Of a stretch of DNA of 12,765 nt, positions 8,180 to 12,765 are shown piece by piece. Position 1 is the stretch's first letter; each line of letters begins with the position of its first letter. The notes beneath the pieces were generated by a model. That model ran no database searches. It worked only from the letters and a program-made list of their open reading frames with translations, and was not told the origin of the DNA. Source of the DNA: Euryarchaeota archaeon UBA52 (GTDB lineage Archaea > Thermoplasmatota > Poseidoniia > Poseidoniales > Thalassarchaeaceae); the NCBI GenBank assembly GCA_002505455.1, contig DAVB01000010.1:1-12765 (forward strand). Direction: 5' to 3'. A program made the position numbers and the translations under genes.

Positions 8180-8478
8180 AAAGCGACGACCCTATTTTTG
8201 AGGCTCTCTCAGAAGTTGTAGACCCGGAGATGGGCATTTCAATCACAGAACTGGGGCTGATCTACGGAATCGAGAGAAAGCAAGGGCACGTCGAGGTGAC
8301 TATGACTCTTACCAGCCCAGGATGCCCAGTGGCCCCGGAGATCATGGCTGCTGTGCACAGGGCAACTTTGTCCGTTGAAGATGTCGAATCAGTACATGTC
8401 AATCTGACATTTTCCCCTCTCTGGAATCCCAGAATACATGCCACGGAAGACGCCCAGATGGAACTCGGCGTCTTCTGA
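8176..8478 (+). CDS. DUF59 / MIP18-family Fe-S assembly factor (SufT-like)
   Basis: A 100-residue single-domain protein of the DUF59 (MIP18/PaaD-like) family, whose members help mature Fe-S proteins. Visible signatures are VVDPEMGISITELGLIYGI (14-32), matching the DPExxxxIxxLGLIY motif; TSPGCPVAPEI with conserved Cys50; and VNLTFSPLWNP, matching the C-terminal V.L.xxPxWxP segment. It starts inside the sufE stop codon and so is probably the last gene of the same operon; only two bases separate its stop from the convergent folD stop. It is called SufT-like from domain and context; the exact client role cannot be read from sequence. Confidence 0.93.
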   Translation: MKSDDPIFEALSEVVDPEMGISITELGLIYGIERKQGHVEVTMTLTSPGCPVAPEIMAAVHRATLSVEDVESVHVNLTFSPLWNPRIHATEDAQMELGVF

Positions 8479-8480
8479 CT

Positions 8481-9365
8481 TCAGCACAATCGACTTTCAG
8501 CAGCCCTCACTGTGTTCGTCATCAACATAGAGATGGTCATGGGCCCAACGCCACCCGGGACCGGGGTAATCCATTTCGCGTATTCCGACGCGCCCTCATC
8601 AACATCTCCAATCAGCTTAGAGCCCCCCTCGCTCTTAACTCGATTAATACCGACATCTATCACTATTGCTCCATCCTTTACCCATTCTCTTGGAACCATG
8701 CCAGGCCTGCCAACGGCTGCAATTAAGACATCGGAATCCCTGCACAGCAACTCTAGTTCCTTGCTTCTAGAGTGTGCTATCGTGACTGTCGCATCTATGC
8801 CTCTCTGAGCCAGTAGGAGTGCTGCCGGCATGCCTACAATCCGAGAGCGCCCGATTACAAGGGCCTTCTTGCCTGCAAGACTCTCTCCTGTCGATTCCAG
8901 CATCCTCATTATTCCCGATGGAGTACAAGGCAGCATCCCATCAGTCTTTCCAGTCACGATACGTCCAAGATTGATCGGATGAAAACCGTCTACATCCTTG
9001 TCAGGGCGTATCATCTCAGTTATTCCGATCTCGTCAAAACTTGAAGGAAGGGGGCTCTGAACCAGGATCCCATCAACGTCTTGATCATCATTCAGCTCCT
9101 GAATAAGAGAAACCAGATCATCCTGGACCGAATCCCCGGGGAGATCGTACCGCGTACTTCTGATACCAATCCTCTTGCACGCTCTCTCCTTGTTTCTCAC
9201 ATATACGTGACTTGCAGGATCATCGCCAACGATAACGACTACTAGATGCGGGGCTCGTGACGACGAGACCATCCGGGACACACGGGATTTCAACTCCTCT
9301 TCAATCTCCGCGCCGAGACGCTTGCCGTCGATTATCCTTGCAACCACGAGACTCCGTGTAAGCAT
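8481..9365 (-). CDS. folD: bifunctional methylene-THF dehydrogenase / methenyl-THF cyclohydrolase FolD
   Basis: A 294-residue cytosolic enzyme that interconverts 5,10-methylene-, 5,10-methenyl- and 10-formyl-tetrahydrofolate using NAD(P), supplying one-carbon units for purines and other pathways. Family motifs occur in order: ARIIDGKRLG (9-18), SHVYVRNKERACKRIGI with the Tyr55/Lys59 catalytic pair, DGILVQSPLP with Gln103, PDKDVDGFHP with Asp126, PCTPSGIMRML, the dinucleotide-binding GRSRIVGMPAALLL (172-185), VGRPGMVPREWVKDGAIVIDVGIN and TPVPGGVGPMTISML. Length is normal. The start is ATG 9365; a GTG at 9347 is possible but less likely. It lies 22 bases downstream of tRNA-Thr on the same strand with no clear promoter between, so the two may share a transcript. 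FolD implies a folate-type rather than methanopterin-only one-carbon pathway. Confidence 0.97.
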   Translation of the reverse strand: MLTRSLVVARIIDGKRLGAEIEEELKSRVSRMVSSSRAPHLVVVIVGDDPASHVYVRNKERACKRIGIRSTRYDLPGDSVQDDLVSLIQELNDDQDVDGILVQSPLPSSFDEIGITEMIRPDKDVDGFHPINLGRIVTGKTDGMLPCTPSGIMRMLESTGESLAGKKALVIGRSRIVGMPAALLLAQRGIDATVTIAHSRSKELELLCRDSDVLIAAVGRPGMVPREWVKDGAIVIDVGINRVKSEGGSKLIGDVDEGASEYAKWITPVPGGVGPMTISMLMTNTVRAAESRLC

Positions 9366-9387
9366 CGCTGCTTGACTGTTGTCGCTG

Positions 9388-9460
9388 AGCCCCAGGAGGG
9401 AATTGAACCCCCGACCGCTGGATTACAAATCCAGTGCTCTACCAGCTGAGCTACTGAGGC
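9388..9460 (-). tRNA. tRNA-Thr (anticodon TGT)
   Basis: The minus strand folds into a full cloverleaf. Acceptor GCCTCAG pairs with CTGGGGC (one G-U), the D stem is GCTC/GAGC, the anticodon stem CTGGA/TCCAG encloses the loop TTTGTAA with anticodon TGT, and the T stem GGGGG/CCCTC has one G-U. The discriminator is T (U73), which is common in archaeal tRNA-Thr. No CCA is encoded and there is no intron. Confidence 0.96.
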
Positions 9461-9499
9461 GTGTGCTGCGGTATGACACGCCACGCTTGAAGCCTCCTC

Positions 9500-9508
9500 A
9501 AGATATTT
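9500..9508. promoter_or_regulatory. near-symmetric AT element that may serve tRNA-Thr and the membrane gene
   Basis: AAGATATTT is the only strong AT-rich element between tRNA-Thr (minus) and the membrane gene (plus). Toward the plus strand a start about 26 bases on would fall near 9531, leaving a short leader with a GGGGAG ribosome-binding site before ATG 9547. Toward the minus strand transcription would begin near 9478, about 18 bases before the tRNA. Divergent use is inferred. Confidence 0.35.
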
Positions 9509-9546
9509 GGGAGATGTTGAAGCATGGAGGCGGGACAGGGGAGTCC

Positions 9547-9939
9547 ATGCGGAGTATGTCCTCGGACTGGAATATCCTTATTTCGGGGTGGGCCTGTACG
9601 CTCATTGGTACTGGAATCATCTTCACAATGTCTGAACCAACAGGCCTTTTGGTTGGGACCCCCCTTCTTATCGCGGGTTTTCCCCTTCTGCTCGTAGCCC
9701 TGTCGAGGGGGCGTCAACTATCCGGGAAACAGGCAGATCCGAACTGGTCCCCCTCTCCTGAATCCCTGCCTGATGCGGGTCGAGTCATGTACAGGGTGGA
9801 TACCTCCCTTGACGAACCAATTCGTACATCCATACTCTGCGGCGCATGTGGCGAGGTGGACTGGGTCGAGGGCAAAAAGCCACTACGTCACATCTGTACC
9901 GGCTGTGGAATACTTCTCTGGAATGAGGAGGAGGAGTAG
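9547..9939 (+). CDS. small two-TM membrane protein with C-terminal zinc ribbon
   Basis: A predicted 130-residue protein with no recognised family. Two hydrophobic helices (WNILISGWACTLIGTGIIF and GLLVGTPLLIAGFPLLLVAL) are joined by a short turn. The second ends in SRGRQ, so both termini are probably cytoplasmic by the positive-inside rule. The C-terminal part carries CGAC...CTGC in the order CxxC-x19-CxxC, a zinc-ribbon pattern. The start is uncertain: the frame is open back through the tRNA-Thr gene to 9379, but that part is only the translated tRNA. ATG 9547, just after GGGGAG (about 9538-9543), is favoured; ATG 9514 and ATG 9556 remain possible. pheS follows after 45 bases in the same direction. 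Function unknown. Confidence 0.72.
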   Translation: MRSMSSDWNILISGWACTLIGTGIIFTMSEPTGLLVGTPLLIAGFPLLLVALSRGRQLSGKQADPNWSPSPESLPDAGRVMYRVDTSLDEPIRTSILCGACGEVDWVEGKKPLRHICTGCGILLWNEEEE

Positions 9940-9984
9940 TATCTCCCCGGCAAGCGTCAAGTGAGGCCCCTTCCTCGCACACAT

Positions 9985-11478
9985 ATGCCCGCACTAGAAA
10001 ACCGTGAGAGACGCATCCTCGCTCTACTCAGGGAATCCGGCGGCGTTGCCCTTGGGGTGCAAGACCTCCTCGATCAAACAGGTTGGACCGACCAGGCACA
10101 CGTAGTCGGAGCAGCGATGGGCTTAGTTGAGAAGGAATACGCATCTGTCAAGGAAGACGAATCGAGGAAAGTCCGTCTCGGCTCAGAAGGAATCATGGCC
10201 TTGCAAGAGGGCCTCCTCGAGAAGAGGCTGATGGACTGGTTAACATCTGTTGAACCAGAGCAAAGGACGATGGCAGCGCTCTCTGCTGCCTTCGACAAAT
10301 CCGAGTCAGGGCCGGGAGTGGGCCTCCTGAGGGGCCTCGGTGCAGTAATCGAATCCGGCGCACTCGTCTTCTCAGACCAAAACCGCGCCGAGCAAGAGAT
10401 AGGGCGCAGGATGGAGTTCATACAAAGCATCGCTGACACGCATCTACTGGTCACCGATTCAAACAAGGACATAGTGGCCCACTTCACCAATCGACGAGAC
10501 CTCATTGAGGTGGAGAACTCAATCACAAGATCGTGGAAGGCATCTCAAGCAGGCCTAGATTTGAATCCTGAGAACCTTGTCCAGTCGGAGCAAATCGGCG
10601 AATTGACCCCGGATATCCTTCAGGGTGAGTCTTGGAGGGACAAGGAATTCAAGCCATTCGACATACACGCACCTGCACCAATTCCTCTCGGTGGAAGGCC
10701 GCACCCTCTTCAATCGCTAATCGATCGGATAAGAGCCGTGTTTCTTGAGATGGGATTCTCAGAAATAACCGGAAATTACGTTCAATCTGCAGGATGGAAC
10801 ATGGATGCCCTATTCATCCCGCAAGATCACCCTGCAAGAACTATGCAAGATACCTTCTACCTGGCCGAGCCAGAAACAATAGAAGTCGATGAGCATCATC
10901 TTCGCCAATGGGCAGATGTCCATGAGAGCGGCGGAAGCACAACTTCTCAGGGGTGGGGAGGTTCTTTCGATGCCAATGAGTCCAAGAAGGCCCTATTGAG
11001 GACGCATACAACTGTGAACACAGTGAGGCACATCGCGGACCACCCATCTAAACCCAGTAGGGTCTTCGGAGTGGGTAGAGTCTTCCGACAGGAGACCATT
11101 GACCGGACCCACCTCCCCGAATTTCATCAGATAGAGGGGATCATACACGAGGAGAAAGCAAGCCTGCCGATGCTCATCACGACACTGAGAACATTTTATT
11201 CCAAAATGGGCTACTCCGACGTACGCGTACGACCCGCATACTTCCCTTACACTGAACCAAGCATTGAGGTTGAGATTCTATGGAGAGGTAAATGGCTAGA
11301 GCTGGGAGGGGCAGGGATATTTCGCCCAGAAGTGACTCAGCCACTTGGCACAGATTGGCCAGTTTGCGCGTGGGGGATGGGTCTGGAGAGACTCGCTATG
11401 CTGATCCTTGGACTCGAAGACATAAGAGAGCTTTACCAGCCGGATCTTGAGATACTCTCGAAAATGCCCTTGCTCTAA
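9985..11478 (+). CDS. pheS: phenylalanine--tRNA ligase alpha subunit
   Basis: A 497-residue catalytic subunit of PheRS, which charges tRNA-Phe with phenylalanine as an alpha2-beta2 complex. The N-terminal ~200 residues contain winged-helix-like segments (ENRERRILALLRESGGV...) typical of the archaeal/eukaryotic form. The class II catalytic core follows: SAGWNMDALFIPQDHPARTM with QDTFYL, LLRTHTT (about 337-343), motif 2 GRVFRQETIDRTHLPEFHQI (about 365-384) and motif 3 AWGMGLERLAMLILGLEDIR (about 462-481). Start ATG 9985 is preferred over the in-frame GTG 9961 because it begins directly at the conserved helix. Its partner pheT is not downstream: the next gene is convergent, six bases away. With little AT-rich sequence at the expected TATA position, it may be transcribed from upstream of the membrane gene. 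Confidence 0.96.
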   Translation: MPALENRERRILALLRESGGVALGVQDLLDQTGWTDQAHVVGAAMGLVEKEYASVKEDESRKVRLGSEGIMALQEGLLEKRLMDWLTSVEPEQRTMAALSAAFDKSESGPGVGLLRGLGAVIESGALVFSDQNRAEQEIGRRMEFIQSIADTHLLVTDSNKDIVAHFTNRRDLIEVENSITRSWKASQAGLDLNPENLVQSEQIGELTPDILQGESWRDKEFKPFDIHAPAPIPLGGRPHPLQSLIDRIRAVFLEMGFSEITGNYVQSAGWNMDALFIPQDHPARTMQDTFYLAEPETIEVDEHHLRQWADVHESGGSTTSQGWGGSFDANESKKALLRTHTTVNTVRHIADHPSKPSRVFGVGRVFRQETIDRTHLPEFHQIEGIIHEEKASLPMLITTLRTFYSKMGYSDVRVRPAYFPYTEPSIEVEILWRGKWLELGGAGIFRPEVTQPLGTDWPVCAWGMGLERLAMLILGLEDIRELYQPDLEILSKMPLL

Positions 11479-11484
11479 CCATCT

Positions 11485-12261
11485 CTAGGAGGTCGAAGAA
11501 TCATCTTCGTCTGAGGAGTAGGTGCATGATCCGTCATCTTCCGTAGCAGATGAATCGTAGTTATCTGCTTCTTCATCTGTACAGCCCCTCACTTCAGACG
11601 ATTCTAGCCATGTTGCTTCTACATCTTCGATTTGAGAAAATTCCCCGCACTCAATCGAAAGGCGGATGGTCACGGTTCCAACATCCCCCTCTATGTCCTC
11701 ATGAAATCGCCCATCTTCTGCGACGTTCACTGGCAGGGAGCCGCTACTACCTCCTACCTCCTGCCAGGTCATGCTACAGGCTGAGAGGTTCTCATAGACG
11801 ACAGTGCCCGAGAGGGTTACGCTCTGTCCTTCCTCTACAGCAAGTGGATCGGCAACCAGTATTTCTGGCCCTACCGGCGCAGGGAGAACCGTGAAATTAC
11901 CGCTCCATGTCCCGCTCTGACCCTCTTTGTCAGTGACCTCGACCTCGACAAGCCTGACGCCTGGTTCGGTGGTAGGGAGGTTTAGCTGTAGGATGCCATA
12001 TTCATCGATTACAAAGGCCTCTGTGGAGGAACCATCTATTCTGACGTCCGCCTTCACAGACATAAGGTCCTCATCAGAAACGCTCAGCAGAATCAGTCCT
12101 ATACCGCCCTGTGGGAACTCCGAGCCAGAGGAACCAGCGACCACGGGGGCTTCATCGCCACGATCATCTTGTTCCGTCGAAAGATCCAACATCAGCATCC
12201 CAGTGAGGACGCTAAGAAACATTATTCCAGCCAACATCAGGCTTTGCGCTCTTTGTCCCAT
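11485..12261 (-). CDS. secreted or membrane-tethered Ig-like protein ending in a GCTD...DDGSC motif
   Basis: A predicted 258-residue exported protein, not assigned to a known function. The N terminus MGQRAQSLMLAGIMFLSVLTGMLML is a signal peptide or membrane anchor without a clear cleavage site. The rest is acidic and beta-rich with two probable Ig-like segments, one ending near LVEVEVTDKEGQSGTWSGNF and one from VADPLAVEEGQSVTLSG with a likely disulfide between LSACSM and SIECGEF. The C terminus holds GCTDEEADNYDSSATEDDGS followed by CTY (11518-11586), a short Cys-pair motif familiar from secreted proteins of marine bacteria, then an Asp/Ser tail. An in-frame TTG at 12333 is less likely than ATG 12261, which has a well-placed TATA box. 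Its stop is six bases from the convergent pheS stop. Confidence 0.78.
   Translation of the reverse strand: MGQRAQSLMLAGIMFLSVLTGMLMLDLSTEQDDRGDEAPVVAGSSGSEFPQGGIGLILLSVSDEDLMSVKADVRIDGSSTEAFVIDEYGILQLNLPTTEPGVRLVEVEVTDKEGQSGTWSGNFTVLPAPVGPEILVADPLAVEEGQSVTLSGTVVYENLSACSMTWQEVGGSSGSLPVNVAEDGRFHEDIEGDVGTVTIRLSIECGEFSQIEDVEATWLESSEVRGCTDEEADNYDSSATEDDGSCTYSSDEDDSSTS
11518..11586 (-). other. GCTDxxAxNYDxxATEDDGSCxY module
   Basis: This 23-residue C-terminal module has Cys residues at its second and twenty-first positions, with Asp/Asn-rich spacing that could bind a cation. It is recognised by eye as the GCTD..A.NY...A..DDGSC repeat seen in extracellular marine bacterial proteins; its function is not known to me. 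Confidence 0.7.
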
Positions 12262-12282
12262 AATCCCGGTAGGATACAAATG

Positions 12283-12292
12283 CCATATTAAA
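12283..12292 (-). promoter_or_regulatory. TATA box of the Ig-like secreted protein gene
   Basis: On the minus strand TTTAATATGG is centred about 27 bases upstream of ATG 12261, preceded by purine-containing CTTGAA as a weak BRE. This is the best TATA match in the window and implies transcription starting at or very near the start codon (leaderless). Confidence 0.55.
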
Positions 12293-12354
12293 TTCAAGTT
12301 GATATCATTGAATCCATTGAGAAAACTCGCCAAGGACGTCCCGGCGAAGACTCA

Positions 12355-12765
12355 TCACTCATTCACGAGTTTTACTATATCGTCCAAGAATAATCCTGGA
12401 TCCCACATTATCCCGCCCCATGCTATTCGCTTGTCACCGCTCTTGTCGATGATGAACGTAGTAGTCGTGTGACCGACACCGTATTCACCTAGCGATTCTC
12501 CATGGGGGTCAGTCTCTTCAATCGAGGTATCGGAATCCTCTGGAACACAACTTAGCCAGTCGCCGCCAGGACGCTTCCAACCTTCGTCGCACATGCAATG
12601 AGCGCCGCTACCTTTGCCCATGACCCATCCATGGCCATTGCAGTCTATCCCCGGTGGCAGGTGGCTGATATTCGAGCCACTAGGTGCGAAAGCGAGATGG
12701 GTGTTGGAGCCGAACCCAATGTTGTCCAGGGAGATGTTGGTTTTCACCCACTCCCAGCCTACATC
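12355..12765 (-). CDS. SCO1/SenC-like thioredoxin-fold protein with EGF-like insertion (N terminus missing)
   Basis: The last 136 codons of a gene that runs off the window edge; the frame is open to the last base, so the GTG at 12747 need not be the start. The C terminus, GVGHTTTTFIIDKSGDKRIA followed by ...LFLDDIVKLVNE, matches the end of SCO1/SenC proteins, where the conserved His precedes the final strands. SCO proteins deliver copper or reduce thiols during assembly of heme-copper oxidases. The family's CxxxC copper site would lie in the missing part. Before the His is a four-Cys segment (12547-12642), CNGHG...CMCDEGW...C, resembling an EGF-like domain and not part of the usual SCO fold. 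The SCO assignment rests on a short segment; a more general TlpA/thioredoxin-like protein is the alternative. Confidence 0.68.
   Translation of the reverse strand, partial: DVGWEWVKTNISLDNIGFGSNTHLAFAPSGSNISHLPPGIDCNGHGWVMGKGSGAHCMCDEGWKRPGGDWLSCVPEDSDTSIEETDPHGESLGEYGVGHTTTTFIIDKSGDKRIAWGGIMWDPGLFLDDIVKLVNE

Noticed and set aside
9379..9546. N-terminal extension of the zinc-ribbon membrane protein (RRELNPRPLDYKSSALPAEL)
   Set aside because: This is the translated complement of tRNA-Thr, a familiar false extension; the real start is downstream.
10074..10526. 150-codon minus-strand frame
   Set aside because: It is fully antisense to pheS, which has strong family motifs; composition is that of a shadow frame.
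11927..12472. 181-codon plus-strand frame
   Set aside because: It lies antisense to the Ig-like gene, its promoter and the SCO-like gene, has Ser/Pro-rich composition typical of a reverse-frame shadow and no recognisable domain.

Overview
The window reads as a compact archaeal chromosome segment, most likely from a marine Euryarchaeon of the Marine Group II / Poseidoniales type. That assignment is inferred, not tested. Support comes from an archaeal/eukaryotic-type PheRS alpha subunit with N-terminal winged-helix extension, a tRNA-Thr with U73 and no encoded CCA, and TATA/BRE-like elements 25-28 bases upstream of several ATGs (leaderless style). Large acidic secreted proteins with C-terminal membrane anchors, and bacterial-looking metabolic genes (folD, sufS, sufE), also fit.

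Left third (1-5840): the 3' end of a tRNA is followed by two tandem genes for large surface proteins. Each appears to carry seven beta-propeller-like repeats and one C-terminal transmembrane anchor. The first has paired cysteines on six of seven blades and a calcium-binding thrombospondin type-3-like stalk; the second lacks both and has a short Asp/Gly/Ser linker. Facing them, with a 15-base tail-to-tail overlap, is a lipoprotein subtilisin-family (S8) protease. Together they look like a cell-surface display and protein-processing locus.

Middle (5841-8480): a forward gene run encodes an NADPH-dependent FMN reductase-like flavoprotein, the cysteine desulfurase SufS, its sulfur-acceptor partner SufE, and a DUF59/SufT-type Fe-S assembly factor (ATGA overlap with sufE). 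This is the sulfur-mobilising half of a SUF system; the SufBCD scaffold is not in the window.

Right (8481-12765): folD and tRNA-Thr(TGT) lie on the minus strand. Diverging from them is a small two-TM membrane protein with a C-terminal four-cysteine zinc ribbon, followed by pheS; pheT is not adjacent. Then, on the minus strand, come a secreted Ig-like protein ending in a GCTD...DDGSC motif and the C-terminal part of an SCO1/SenC-like protein with an EGF-like insertion, cut by the window edge. Intergenic gaps are short and no stretch above 300 bases lacks a gene. No insertion sequence, CRISPR array or phage gene was seen.
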